Shown: positions 31,178 through 39,901, counted from the first letter of the stretch. The stretch is 64,000 nucleotides of DNA from Methylovirgula ligni (GCF_004135935.1 NZ_CP025086.1:124001-188000), one strand, 5' to 3'. The notes: generated by a model from the sequence alone, not told the origin. Numbers and translations: made by a program.

Positions 31178-31726
31178 ATGCCGAAGGCTCCGCCCTCCCG
31201 CGCTTCCGCCTCCCGCGCCGCTTCGTCTCGCGGGCCTTGGTCGCGCCCGCTCGCCGACCTCGTCGATGCCGCTATCGACCCCGTGCTTGCCCGTCAAGGC
31301 TTCGGTGAGTCGCAGATCGTCCTCTATTGGGAAGATATTGTCGGCGAGCGGCTTGCCGCAATGTCGGAACCGATGGCGCTCAAATGGCCGCCGCGCGGCA
31401 AGGCGTCGAGGGAACATGCGCCGGCGACGCTCGTTGTCCGGGTCGAGAGCGGCTTCGCCCTCGAATTGCAGCATCTTGCCGGAGTTGTGATCGAGAGGGT
31501 CAACGCGCATCTCGGCTTTGCCTGCGTCGACCGGATCGGCCTGCGCCAGGGCCCGCTCTTGCGCAAAAGCGCCCGCAAGACCCGCCCGGCGCCGCCCTCG
31601 GAAGCGCAGGTCGCAGCGGCGGCGGCGATCGTCGGCGACATTGCCGAAGCGCCGCTGCGGCAGGCGCTGACGCGGCTCGGCGCGCGCATTATCGAACATT
31701 CACTTGACCGCAAGCCCACGCCATGA
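31178..31726 (+). CDS. DUF721 (DciA-like) domain protein
   Basis: 182 residues. A Ser/Arg/Pro-rich N terminus, then a DUF721 core: VLARQGFGESQIVLYWEDIVGERLA (seen as a run with the WxxIVG motif), ATLVVRVESGFALELQHL, and VNAHLGFACVDRIGLRQG, followed by a helical tail. DUF721 includes the DnaB-helicase loader DciA, but this alphaproteobacterial form is not proven to load helicase. It starts the DUF721-dsbA-(yccF)-smc block seen in Rhizobiales; the usually adjacent mutY is absent here. Confidence 0.8.
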   Translation: MPKAPPSRASASRAASSRGPWSRPLADLVDAAIDPVLARQGFGESQIVLYWEDIVGERLAAMSEPMALKWPPRGKASREHAPATLVVRVESGFALELQHLAGVVIERVNAHLGFACVDRIGLRQGPLLRKSARKTRPAPPSEAQVAAAAAIVGDIAEAPLRQALTRLGARIIEHSLDRKPTP

Positions 31727-31782
31727 TCGGAAATCCGCGCTGGATTATCCGCCATATCGCTTAACTCTTCGCAGGATTGCTC

Positions 31783-32454
31783 ATGCCTCACTGTCAACAG
31801 CGTTCGGCTCTGAAATTGCTCGGGATCATTGCGAGCCTGGTCATGGGCGGATGGCTCGCGGCTGGGCTTGCACCCGCGCAGGCGGACGATCAGACCACCA
31901 TCCCGCCGGAGAAACTCTTTGCGCCGCAGGCGCTCCCCGACATCGTTGAGGGCAAGGCCGATGCACCGGTGACGATCGTCGAATATGCCTCGATGACCTG
32001 CCCGCATTGCGCCCGCTTCCACGCCGAGACCTATCCGGCTTTGCTGAGCAAATATGTCAACACCGGCAAGGTGCGCTTCATCCTGCGCGAATTCCCGCTC
32101 GATCCGCGGGCGGCGGCGGCTTTCATGCTGGCGCGCTGCGCCGGCGACGGCGACAAGCGCACGGCCGTGATCGACCTTCTGTTCAATTCGCAGCAGAGCT
32201 GGGCCGAGTCCGACAAGCCGCTCGACACGCTCTCCGGTTTGATGCGACAGACAGGCATGAGCGCGAAGGATTTCGACGCCTGCCTCAACAATCAAAGCCT
32301 CTACAATAACGTCATCAAGGAACGCGATGACGCCGGTAAGGATTTTGTTATCGACGCGACGCCGACCTTCTTCATCAACGGCAAAAAATACAGCGGCGAA
32401 ATCTCGATCGACGCCTTGAGCAAAATCATCGATCCGCTGCTCGCGAAGAAGTAG
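31783..32454 (+). CDS. DsbA-family periplasmic thiol-disulfide oxidoreductase
   Basis: 223 residues from ATG 31783 (AGGA at 31773). Signal peptide of about 35 residues ending APAQADD, then a Thioredoxin_4 domain with active site CPHC in EYASMTCPHCARFH and the cis-Pro loop IDATPTFFINGKKYSG. It catalyses disulfide formation or isomerisation in the periplasm. It follows the DUF721 gene by 56 bases, upstream of smc as in related genomes. Confidence 0.92.
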   Translation: MPHCQQRSALKLLGIIASLVMGGWLAAGLAPAQADDQTTIPPEKLFAPQALPDIVEGKADAPVTIVEYASMTCPHCARFHAETYPALLSKYVNTGKVRFILREFPLDPRAAAAFMLARCAGDGDKRTAVIDLLFNSQQSWAESDKPLDTLSGLMRQTGMSAKDFDACLNNQSLYNNVIKERDDAGKDFVIDATPTFFINGKKYSGEISIDALSKIIDPLLAKK

Positions 32455-32508
32455 ACTGCATAAAAGGTCGGACAGGCGGGGGCTTGACCCGGATCGGAGA
32501 AAACCGCC

Positions 32509-32919
32509 ATGAACCTGTTGCAGTTTATCCTGAATATCCTGTGGATCGCGTTCGGCGGCATCTGGATGTCGGTCGCTTGGGTGATCGCCGGCATCATCAT
32601 GGCACTGACGATCATCGGTCTGCCCTGGGCGCCGGCAGCCTTCCGTATCGCGGCCTATACTTTGCTGCCCTTCGGCAGCCGCGCCGTGCCCCGGACGGAA
32701 CTCACCGGGCGCGAGGACGTGGGCACCGGGCCGTTGGGACTCATCGGCAACATCCTGTGGCTGGTCCTTGCCGGCTGGTGGCTGGCGCTGGCGCATGTCC
32801 TTACCGCCGCGCTCTGGGCGATCACGATCATCGGCCTGCCCTTCGCCTGGGCGCATTTGAAGCTCGCCGGCCTGGCGCTCTGGCCGATCGGAAAAGTCAT
32901 CGTCCCGGCCAACGCCTGA
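32509..32919 (+). CDS. yccF: YccF-family inner-membrane protein
   Basis: 136 residues with two repeated YccF domains: each contains a hydrophobic helix pair followed by a TIIGLPWAPAAFRIA or TIIGLPFAWAHLKLA motif. Four transmembrane segments are likely. Function unknown. It lies between dsbA and smc on the same strand. Confidence 0.92.
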   Translation: MNLLQFILNILWIAFGGIWMSVAWVIAGIIMALTIIGLPWAPAAFRIAAYTLLPFGSRAVPRTELTGREDVGTGPLGLIGNILWLVLAGWWLALAHVLTAALWAITIIGLPFAWAHLKLAGLALWPIGKVIVPANA

Positions 32920-33068
32920 AAAGGCTGTTGCGCACAGGAAATATGGCCTCTCGCCTTGCGCTCGGGCGTGTGCTCCCGGCGTAATCGCGGCGGAAAACTA
33001 TGATTCCGGTTTCGTAGCGAATATGAACAGTCAATTGGAAAAGCAAAGGCTTAGCGTCCGGACCGGCA

Positions 33069-36000
33069 ATGAAATTTAAACAGCTCCACATCGCCGGTTT
33101 CAAAACCTTCGTCGAACCGACCGACTTCCTGATCGAGCCGGGCCTGACCGGCATTGTCGGGCCGAATGGTTGCGGCAAATCCAATCTTGTCGATGCCCTG
33201 CGCTGGGTGATGGGCGAAAGCTCGTCGAAGAACATGCGCGGCGCCGAGATGGACGACGTTATCTTCTCGGGCAGCGGCAACCGGCCGGGCCGCAATATGG
33301 CGGAAGTCCGCCTGACGCTGGACAATACCGCCCGCACGGCGCCGGGTGCCTTCAACGACAGCGACGTGATCGAGGTCGGCCGGCGCATCGAGCGCGACGC
33401 CGGCTCGAATTTCCGCGTCAACGGCCGCGAGGTCCGCGCGCGCGACGTGCAGCTTCTCTTCGCCGACGCCTCGACCGGCTCGCGCTCGCCAGCCATCGTG
33501 CGCCAGGGGCAGATTGGCGAGATCATCAACGTCAAGCCGCAGCAGCGCCGCCGTATTCTCGAAGAGGCCGCCGGCATCGCGGGGCTTTATTCGCGCCGGC
33601 ACGAGGCGGAACTGCGGCTGAAGGGGGCGGAGGACAATCTCGTTCGCCTCGAAGATGTGGTGAAGCAAATCGAGGCGCAGATCGACGCCCTGAAGCGGCA
33701 GGCGCGGCAGGCGACGCGCTATCGCAATCTCGCGTCCGACATCAAGCGCCACGAGGCCCTGCTCGCGCTCGTCAATTTCCGCGAGGCCAATGCGCAGGTC
33801 GCCGCCGCGGAAGCCAAGGCCGAAGCCGATCTCAAGCTGGTCGCCGATACGACCTTGCAGCAGGCCGAGACCGCGCGTCTTCAGGCTGTCGCGGCGCATG
33901 AATTGCCCCCGTTGCGCGAGGCGGAAGCCGCCGCCGGCAGCGAATTGCAAAAACTGGTTTTGGCGCGCGAAACGCTCGAAGGCGAAGAGCGCCGCGCCAA
34001 GGCGCGCCTCGCCGAGCTCGAGCGGCGCATCACCCAGATGAACGCCGACCTCACCCGCGAACAGGCTTTGATCGAGGACGCGGCCTCCGTGCTCGCGCGC
34101 CTCGACAACGAGGCAGCGGAGCTTGCCGCCTTCGGCAGCGGCGATCAGCAGGCTGAGGCCGAAGCGCGCGAAAAGCTCGCGCAAGCCGAGACGGCGCTCG
34201 CGACCTCGGAGGCTGCGCTCAACGCCGCGCAAAGCACCTTCTCCAACGCCGAAGCGCAGCGCAACGCGCTCAACAAGAGCCTGAACGACGAGACACAAAG
34301 GCTTGTGCAATTTGAGGCCGAACTCGCCAGAGTGAGCGAGGAGCTCGCCCGGCTGCATAGTGAAATCGAAAGTGCGAGCGGCGATGAAGGATTGGCCGGC
34401 GCGTTCGACGCCGCGCGGACCGCCGCAGAAGAAGCCGAAAGAGACATGCTGGCCGCCGAGGCCGCGCATGTCGAAGCCCGGCGGCTTGAAGCCGAAACGC
34501 GCGCGCCCTTGCAGGACGCCGAGCGCAAAGCCCAAAGCCTCGCGACCGAGGCGCAAACCGTCGCCAAGCTGCTCACCGATTCGGGCTCGAGCCGCTGGCC
34601 CGCCGTCGTCGAAGAAATCAGCGTCGCCAAGGGCTATGAAGCCGCAATCGGCGCGGCCTTGGGCGACGACCTCGACGCCTCGACCGATGCCGAAGCGCCG
34701 GCGCATTGGGATGCGCTCTCGGCCGAAGGCGATCCCGCCCTGCCCGCGGGCGTCGTCCCGCTCGCGCAGCATGTCTCCGCGCCGACCGCGCTCGCGCGCC
34801 GCCTCGCCCAGATCGGCGTCGTCGCCCGTGGCGAAGGCAAGGCGCTCCAGGCGCATTTACGGCCGGGCCAACGGCTCGTCTCTGTCGAAGGCGATCTCTG
34901 GCGTTGGGATGGTCTCTGCCTCGCCGCAGAGGCGCCAACGCCAGCCGCGCGCCGCCTTGCCGAAAAGAACAGGCTCGGCGATCTCACCCGCGAAGCGGAA
35001 CTGGCTCGTCAGGCCGCAGAGGAATTGAAAGCCAAAGCCGAAGTGGTGCAGGCTGAGCTTCGCGCCAGGGCCGAGGTCGAGGCAAAAGCCCGGCAGACGC
35101 ATCGCGAGGCCCTGCGCGCCGTCGAAGGCGCGCGTGAAGCCGCTGCCGAGGCCGAGCGGAAAAAGGCACAGGTCGCGGCACGGCTATCGGCGCGTGAGGA
35201 AGCGGCGCAACGGCTCACCGCGAGCCGCGACGAAGCCGGCGTCAATCGCGCCAAAGCCGAGGCCGCGCTGAAAGAACTCGCCGCGACGCCCGAATTGGCC
35301 ATGGCGCTCGAAGCCGCGCGCGCCGGAGCGGCGCAGGACCGCACCACCACCGCCGAAGCGCGTGCGCATCTGCAAGCGCTCGTGCATGAGGCGCAGGCGC
35401 GGACAAAACGCCTCGCCGCCATCGGCGAAGAACGCGGCTCCTGGCAGACGCGGCGCGAGCGCGCCCTTGCGCAGATCGGCGAGTTCGACTCACGCCTCAA
35501 GGAAGCCGGCGCGGAGCAGGAAAAGCTCGCCGAGGCGCCGGACGAATTTCTGCGCCTGCGCCGCAATTTGATGGATCAGATCGAGGCGGCGGAAAATGCC
35601 CGCCGCACGGCGTCTGATGCGCGTACGGCAGCGGAAGAACGTCTTGCCGAGGCCGACCGTGCGGCGCGCAGGGCGCTGGAGGCAATGAGCGCCGCGCGCG
35701 AGGAAAAGGCGCGCAGCGAAGCGCGGCTCGAAGCCGCGCGCGAGCGCTTTGCCGCGATCGCCCATCACATCGCGACCGAATTGCAATGCGAACCTTCCAG
35801 CCTCGCCGGGCTCGCCAAGGTCGATCGCGACAGCGAATTGCCGGAGGTGGCGGCCGTCGAGTCGAAGCTCGAAAACCTGAAGGCCGAGCGTGAACGGCTC
35901 GGCAATGTCAACCTGCGCGCCGATGAGGAATTGACCGAGGCGGAGACCCGCCGCACCAACCTGACCAGCGAGCGCGAGGATTTGACCGAGGCGATCCGCC

Positions 36001-36524
36001 GCTTGCGTCAGGCGATCCAGAGCCTCAACAAGGAAGGCCGCGAGCGCTTGCTCGCCGCTTTCGACGCGGTGAACGCGCATTTCAAGGATCTCTACACCAC
36101 GCTCTTCGGCGGCGGCACGGCGGAGTTGAAACTCGTTGAATCCGAAGACCCGCTCGAAGCGGGGCTTGAAATCCTCGCCCAGCCACCGGGCAAGAAAATG
36201 CAGATCCTCTCGCTGCTTTCTGGCGGCGAGCAGGCGCTGACCGCGCTGTCGCTGATCTTTGCCGTGTTCCTGACCAACCCGTCGCCCATCTGCGTGCTGG
36301 ACGAGGTCGATGCGCCGCTCGACGATGCCAATGTCGAACGCTTTTGCGATCTGCTGGAGCAGATGGTGAAGCGCACCGACACGCGCTTCATCACCATCAC
36401 GCACAACCCGATCAGCATGGCGCGGATGGACCGGCTCTTTGGCGTGACGATGGCCGAGCGCGGCGTCAGCCAATTGGTGTCGGTGGAACTCGCCGAGGTC
36501 GAACGTTTCCTCGAAGCGGTGTGA
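33069..36524 (+). CDS. smc: Chromosome segregation protein SMC
   Basis: 1151 residues, full length. ATPase head: Walker A GPNGCGKSNLVDALRWVMGE at the N terminus; signature LSGGEQALTALSL and Walker B CVLDEVDAPLDDANVERF at the C terminus. Two long coiled-coil arms meet at a hinge around residues 510-590 (WPAVVEEISVAKGYEAA, then ALGDDLDA). Condensin core that organises and segregates the chromosome; its ScpA/ScpB partners are not in this window. A terminator-like hairpin follows. Confidence 0.97.
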   Translation: MKFKQLHIAGFKTFVEPTDFLIEPGLTGIVGPNGCGKSNLVDALRWVMGESSSKNMRGAEMDDVIFSGSGNRPGRNMAEVRLTLDNTARTAPGAFNDSDVIEVGRRIERDAGSNFRVNGREVRARDVQLLFADASTGSRSPAIVRQGQIGEIINVKPQQRRRILEEAAGIAGLYSRRHEAELRLKGAEDNLVRLEDVVKQIEAQIDALKRQARQATRYRNLASDIKRHEALLALVNFREANAQVAAAEAKAEADLKLVADTTLQQAETARLQAVAAHELPPLREAEAAAGSELQKLVLARETLEGEERRAKARLAELERRITQMNADLTREQALIEDAASVLARLDNEAAELAAFGSGDQQAEAEAREKLAQAETALATSEAALNAAQSTFSNAEAQRNALNKSLNDETQRLVQFEAELARVSEELARLHSEIESASGDEGLAGAFDAARTAAEEAERDMLAAEAAHVEARRLEAETRAPLQDAERKAQSLATEAQTVAKLLTDSGSSRWPAVVEEISVAKGYEAAIGAALGDDLDASTDAEAPAHWDALSAEGDPALPAGVVPLAQHVSAPTALARRLAQIGVVARGEGKALQAHLRPGQRLVSVEGDLWRWDGLCLAAEAPTPAARRLAEKNRLGDLTREAELARQAAEELKAKAEVVQAELRARAEVEAKARQTHREALRAVEGAREAAAEAERKKAQVAARLSAREEAAQRLTASRDEAGVNRAKAEAALKELAATPELAMALEAARAGAAQDRTTTAEARAHLQALVHEAQARTKRLAAIGEERGSWQTRRERALAQIGEFDSRLKEAGAEQEKLAEAPDEFLRLRRNLMDQIEAAENARRTASDARTAAEERLAEADRAARRALEAMSAAREEKARSEARLEAARERFAAIAHHIATELQCEPSSLAGLAKVDRDSELPEVAAVESKLENLKAERERLGNVNLRADEELTEAETRRTNLTSEREDLTEAIRRLRQAIQSLNKEGRERLLAAFDAVNAHFKDLYTTLFGGGTAELKLVESEDPLEAGLEILAQPPGKKMQILSLLSGGEQALTALSLIFAVFLTNPSPICVLDEVDAPLDDANVERFCDLLEQMVKRTDTRFITITHNPISMARMDRLFGVTMAERGVSQLVSVELAEVERFLEAV

Positions 36525-36535
36525 GTACTGTCATC

Positions 36536-36569
36536 GTGCAGGCAACGAAGTTTCGCTGCCTGCACTTTT
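36536..36569 (+). terminator. Terminator downstream of smc, nested in a longer palindrome
   Basis: GTGCAGGCA (36536-36544) pairs with TGCCTGCAC (36557-36565) and CGAA/TTCG extends the inner stem; TTTT follows. An outer inverted repeat GTCATCGTG (36530-36538) / CACGATGAC (36570-36578) encloses it and competes with its base. It sits between the convergent smc and fae-like genes. Confidence 0.75.
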
Positions 36570-36587
36570 CACGATGACGTTACCGGC

Positions 36588-37127
36588 TTAATCGTCGAAC
36601 ACGCCCTCAAGCGCGTAATGGCTGATCGTCTTGCGGTTGGCGATCAATTGGTCGGCCGTCGGCTCGCCCTTAATGGCGCGCGAGATCGCGAGCTTCGTCG
36701 CCTCGTAATTGGTGCGGTAGAGATCGCGGCGGTCGAGATTCTCGTCGGTCGCGCAGCGCGGATCGAGCCAAATCATGATGATCATGCAGAGAGTGTCGGC
36801 CTGATCCTTCGGCAGGATTCCCTCGGCGAGGCTGTCGACGATGGCATCGCCCGTCGCGGCCTGGACGATTCCGCCCAGCAGTTCGACGTAAGCCTCCGAG
36901 CGCACTGTCATCTTGGTGGTCATCATCGTCGCCGGACGAACCTGTTGATTGAGATCGCGGATGACGAACATGCGCGGGTGGCCCGCGACCTGCCCGGTCA
37001 TCGCCGCAAAGGCATTGCCCACCGGCCCTCTGATGTCGCCGATCAGCACTTCCGGCATGGCATCGGTGAATTGCCCTTCTGCGGCCAAAACAGTCGCCTC
37101 GCCGGTACGCAACCAAATCTCGCTCAT
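36588..37127 (-). CDS. Formaldehyde-activating enzyme (Fae) homologue lacking the catalytic His
   Basis: 179 residues. Fae condenses formaldehyde with tetrahydromethanopterin in methylotrophs. Family features are clear: VLIGDIRGPVGNAF aligning with the IIGPRGSPAETAF region, the TMMTTKMTV strand, VDSLAEGILPKDQAD, and NYEATKLAISRAIKGEP near the C terminus. The proposed catalytic His17 of the Methylobacterium enzyme aligns with Met24, so canonical activity is doubtful. It resembles the paralogous Fae2/Fae3 class. No H4MPT-pathway genes lie nearby. Its ATG has GAGAGGAAC upstream. Convergent with smc. Confidence 0.85.
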   Translation of the reverse strand: MSEIWLRTGEATVLAAEGQFTDAMPEVLIGDIRGPVGNAFAAMTGQVAGHPRMFVIRDLNQQVRPATMMTTKMTVRSEAYVELLGGIVQAATGDAIVDSLAEGILPKDQADTLCMIIMIWLDPRCATDENLDRRDLYRTNYEATKLAISRAIKGEPTADQLIANRKTISHYALEGVFDD

Positions 37128-37331
37128 GTCGTTCCTCTCACGCTGCGTGCCCGCATTAACACTCGCGCTAACATTGGGTAAAGGCGGAAAGCGTCAAGCT
37201 TTGGCCCGCGGGCCAGTCTTGCCGCGACCCGCCCAAAAGTCATGTTCAGTCGCGGTTAATGCTGCATTTTTGATATTCACTTGCGAACTCGCGGGGTTTG
37301 CGCGGTTCACATAACCATAAGGGGAAGCCTG

Positions 37332-37493
37332 ATGTTGAAGAAAATGATCGCGGCGATCGTGCTGGTTTTGGCTGTCGCTTTTGCACCGCTGGCCGCCATG
37401 GCGGACCATGTCGTCGTCGTCCACCACGGTAATGATTGGCATCATCACCACCACCATCACCACCACGATCACGTCGTCGTCGTGCATCACTAA
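37332..37493 (+). CDS. Tiny secreted polyhistidine peptide
   Basis: 53 residues from ATG 37332 (AAGGGGAAG just upstream). A textbook signal peptide (MLKKMIAAIVLVLAVAF, cleavage after AAMA) leaves about 29 residues: DHVVVVHHGNDW, nine consecutive His, then DHVVVVHH. The flanking VVVVHH units repeat. A strong terminator follows, so it is a monocistronic unit. It is presumably a periplasmic chelator of a transition metal or lanthanide; the metal is inference. Not in a named family that I know. Confidence 0.8.
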   Translation: MLKKMIAAIVLVLAVAFAPLAAMADHVVVVHHGNDWHHHHHHHHHDHVVVVHH

Positions 37494-37516
37494 GCACAAG
37501 CGTCTGAGCTTGTGTC

Positions 37517-37549
37517 TCGCGCCAGGTTCCCGCCTGGCGCGATTTTTTT
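37517..37549 (+). terminator. Intrinsic terminator after the polyhistidine gene
   Basis: TCGCGCCAGG (37517-37526) pairs with CCTGGCGCGA (37533-37542) over a 6-base loop, followed by T7 (37543-37549). A strong Rho-independent terminator. Confidence 0.93.
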
Positions 37550-37662
37550 AGCCAAAGAGGGGCAAATCGAACCGCGGGCGCAGGATTGCCACGCCCCTGC
37601 CCCCGAGGCTAAGGTGCGCCGCCCAATGCTCAAAGCCGTGGGAATAAATGGAGAAACGCCCA

Positions 37663-38130
37663 ATGAAGAAAGCTTTTGTGCTCGCGGCCGGTTCGGTCGC
37701 GTTGTTGTTTTCGTGCGCGTCAGCCTTTGCCATCGAGTCGGAATACAAGGCGGCGTCCACCCACCCCGTCGATGCCGTCTGGGCGAAAGTCGGCGATTTC
37801 TGCGGCATCGGCACCTGGCACCCCGCCGTCGCGAAATGCGAACTCTCGCATGGCAACAAGATCCGTACCCTGACGCTGAAAGGCGGCGGCACGATCGTCG
37901 AGCGCCTGGTGAAGTGGGACAAGGGCCACCATGACTACGTCTATCGCATCGTCTCCAGCCCGCTGCCGGTGAAGAACTATATTTCGACCATCAAGGTCGT
38001 CGCCGACGGCACGGGCTCCGATGTCATCTGGACCGGCAAATACAAGGCCGTGAAGGGCACGAGCGATGCCGACGCGCAGAAGGTAATCGACGGCATCTAC
38101 AAGGCCGGCGCGGACGCTCTGGCGCAGTAA
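37663..38130 (+). CDS. MxaD-like periplasmic SRPBCC-domain protein
   Basis: 155 residues from ATG 37663 (GGAGAAA upstream; ATG 37648 is alternative). Signal peptide ending SAFA, then an SRPBCC/START-like fold: AVWAKVGDFCGIGTWHPAVA, RTLTLKGGGTIVERL, SSPLPVKNYISTIKV, and a final helix IDGIYKAGADALA. Several of these segments match MxaD, a periplasmic protein of methanol dehydrogenase clusters that assists electron transfer to cytochrome c. No mxaF or xoxF lies in the window. It is flanked by terminators on both sides. Confidence 0.8.
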   Translation: MKKAFVLAAGSVALLFSCASAFAIESEYKAASTHPVDAVWAKVGDFCGIGTWHPAVAKCELSHGNKIRTLTLKGGGTIVERLVKWDKGHHDYVYRIVSSPLPVKNYISTIKVVADGTGSDVIWTGKYKAVKGTSDADAQKVIDGIYKAGADALAQ

Positions 38131-38152
38131 GCAGTCTTTTCTCGTCGTGAAG

Positions 38153-38186
38153 CGCTCTCCCCCGACGGGGGAGAGCGTTTTCTTTT
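38153..38186 (+). terminator. Intrinsic terminator after the SRPBCC gene
   Basis: CGCTCTCCCCC (38153-38163), loop GAC, GGGGGAGAGCG (38167-38177), then TTTTCTTTT. It also separates this gene from the convergent tonB. Confidence 0.93.
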
Positions 38187-38191
38187 CGGCA

Positions 38192-39190
38192 TCAGCGCGC
38201 CGGGAAATCCATCTTGGCGATGAATCCATGCGGCTCGCCATAAGGCGGCTGCGGAAACGGCGCGGCCCGGCGAACCGCGGCAACCGCCTCTTGGTCGAAT
38301 TCGGGATAGCCGCTGGTGCGATAGAGTTCGCTCTGGACCAGATGCCCGGAATCGTCGACCCAAAAGGCGACGACGACCTCGATATCGTCGTGGATGATCC
38401 GTGTCGGGAAATGGCGCTGACGCATGATCAGGCCAAAGAGGACGGAGAGATAACGCATGTCCTCCGTGCCGCCGTTAACCGGCGAGACTTCGGTCTTGGC
38501 GGCGAAGGTGTAATTCGGCGACGGCATCAGTGACGCGAGCTCGCGCGCGACGGCACCGCGCTCGTCGTCCGGCAGCGGCGCATGGCGCTTTGCCTGCCGC
38601 ATGCGCACGGCGGTCTTCTTGTCCTTGATCGGCGCCGCTTTCGACAAGGCCTCGGCGTCCTTGTCGTCTTTCTGCTCCTGCGGCGATGTCGTCTGCTGCG
38701 CGGCCTCGGGAGCGGCGTTCTGAGCCGGCTTCGGCACGTCGGGCGTCGGTTTGGTATCGTTGGCGGGCGCGGGTTTCGCCATCACCGGCGCGCGGGTCTG
38801 GTCGTCAAGCGCCTCGCGCTTGATCGTCTCCTGATTCGGCGCGCGCGGCGCGTCGAAGGCGGGCTTTTCCTCCCGCTCATATTGCGGCGGTTTCGGCTTC
38901 GGCTGCTCGGGCTTCTTCTGTTCCGGCTTCGGCGGCGGTGGCGGAGGGGGCGGCGGCGGTTCGATGACCACCTGAACCGGAATCTCCTTCTCCGGCGCGG
39001 CGATGTTCTTGTCCGGCTGGTCGGCAAGAAACAAAAACAGCAGCACCGTGAGGTGCAGCAGCAGACAGGCCAACAGCAGTTGCGGAAACCGACGCCGGGC
39101 CCTGCGCCAAAAAGGGTCGGCGATTGCGAACAGCCGATCTTCCGGCCGCGCCACCACGGTTTCCTGAGAGAAAGAAGGCACGTCCGTCAC
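38192..39190 (-). CDS. tonB: TonB-family energy transducer
   Basis: 332 residues. A short cytoplasmic N terminus with an Arg-rich stretch, one transmembrane anchor (LLLACLLLHLTVLLFLFLA, about residues 38-57), a periplasmic Pro/Lys-rich spacer with ten consecutive Pro near residue 80, and a C-terminal TonB domain (VVVAFWVDDSGHLVQSEL, SGYPEFDQEAVAAVRRAAPF, then FPAR). It couples the proton motive force to outer-membrane receptors. ExbB, ExbD and a receptor are absent here. It is next to two small periplasmic, possibly metal-related genes. Confidence 0.9.
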   Translation of the reverse strand: MTDVPSFSQETVVARPEDRLFAIADPFWRRARRRFPQLLLACLLLHLTVLLFLFLADQPDKNIAAPEKEIPVQVVIEPPPPPPPPPPKPEQKKPEQPKPKPPQYEREEKPAFDAPRAPNQETIKREALDDQTRAPVMAKPAPANDTKPTPDVPKPAQNAAPEAAQQTTSPQEQKDDKDAEALSKAAPIKDKKTAVRMRQAKRHAPLPDDERGAVARELASLMPSPNYTFAAKTEVSPVNGGTEDMRYLSVLFGLIMRQRHFPTRIIHDDIEVVVAFWVDDSGHLVQSELYRTSGYPEFDQEAVAAVRRAAPFPQPPYGEPHGFIAKMDFPAR

Positions 39191-39517
39191 AGAGGCGCTT
39201 TCACGTTACCGGGCCGGAAATTCTTCGCCAGCCTGCGCCAAAAATAAGATTCGGCGCAGGCTCGTCAGCCGGCCATGCCCAACCTTTTGTCACATCCGGC
39301 TTCTCGGCGACAAGTACACCGGAAAATCAAATGTCTTCATAGCCTTAGAACAACACTTCGGCAGCTTGACAGCGGCAGGGGGCATTTTTATGGTGCCGCC
39401 GCTTTCTCCGGCAAAGCAGGGCCTGGCAAGACGCAGCGTGTCTTCTCATCCATCTCGCTTTTTGCGCGGGAGCACATTATAGAGCGCCAGTCCCGCTTCC
39501 AGGAAGGCGGATTGGCG
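39191..39517. other. Divergent tonB / atp operon intergenic region
   Basis: 327 bp containing the atp promoter candidate (39366-39394) and the upstream region of tonB. I see no additional gene; the atpI ORF is open upstream but without homology. Confidence 0.5.
39366..39394 (+). promoter_or_regulatory. Promoter of the F0 ATP synthase operon
   Basis: Perfect TTGACA (39366-39371), 17-bp spacer, TATGGT (39389-39394, 4 of 6 matches). A start near 39401 would give a leader of about 117 bases before atpI. Confidence 0.55.
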
Positions 39518-39901
39518 ATGGCAAAAGACGAGGGTTCGGACGGCCGGAGCGAAGCCGGTCACACCAACGGGGGGCACGACGCGGGCGAAGACGCCGCCTT
39601 GCAGGCGCGGCTTTCCAGATTATCAAACGCACTCGAGCAGCATCAAAATTCGGCCGAGCCGGATGGGATCAAAGTGCCGGAGCTTTCCGGCCAAGAGCTG
39701 AGCGCGTCAAATATTGGGTTTCGTGTGCTTGTCGAATTCTTCTCGGCGATTCTCGTCGGAACGCTTATCGGCTGGCAAATCGACAAATGGGTCCATACGG
39801 GTCCGATCTTTCTCATCATCTTCCTGCTCTTGGGGATGGTGGCGGGGCTGGTGAACATTTATCGGATCACGGCCGGCCCAAAGCCGCCGCGCGCCGGGTG
39901 A
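39518..39901 (+). CDS. atpI: ATP synthase assembly protein I
   Basis: 127 residues from ATG 39518 (AGGAAGG at 39501-39507). Hydrophilic N terminus, then two transmembrane helices (GFRVLVEFFSAILVGTLIG and GPIFLIIFLLLGMVAGLVNI) with the GWQIDKW loop typical of AtpI/AtpQ. Helps assemble the c-ring. First gene of the F0 operon. TTG 39512 is a possible alternative start with better spacing. Confidence 0.88.
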   Translation: MAKDEGSDGRSEAGHTNGGHDAGEDAALQARLSRLSNALEQHQNSAEPDGIKVPELSGQELSASNIGFRVLVEFFSAILVGTLIGWQIDKWVHTGPIFLIIFLLLGMVAGLVNIYRITAGPKPPRAG

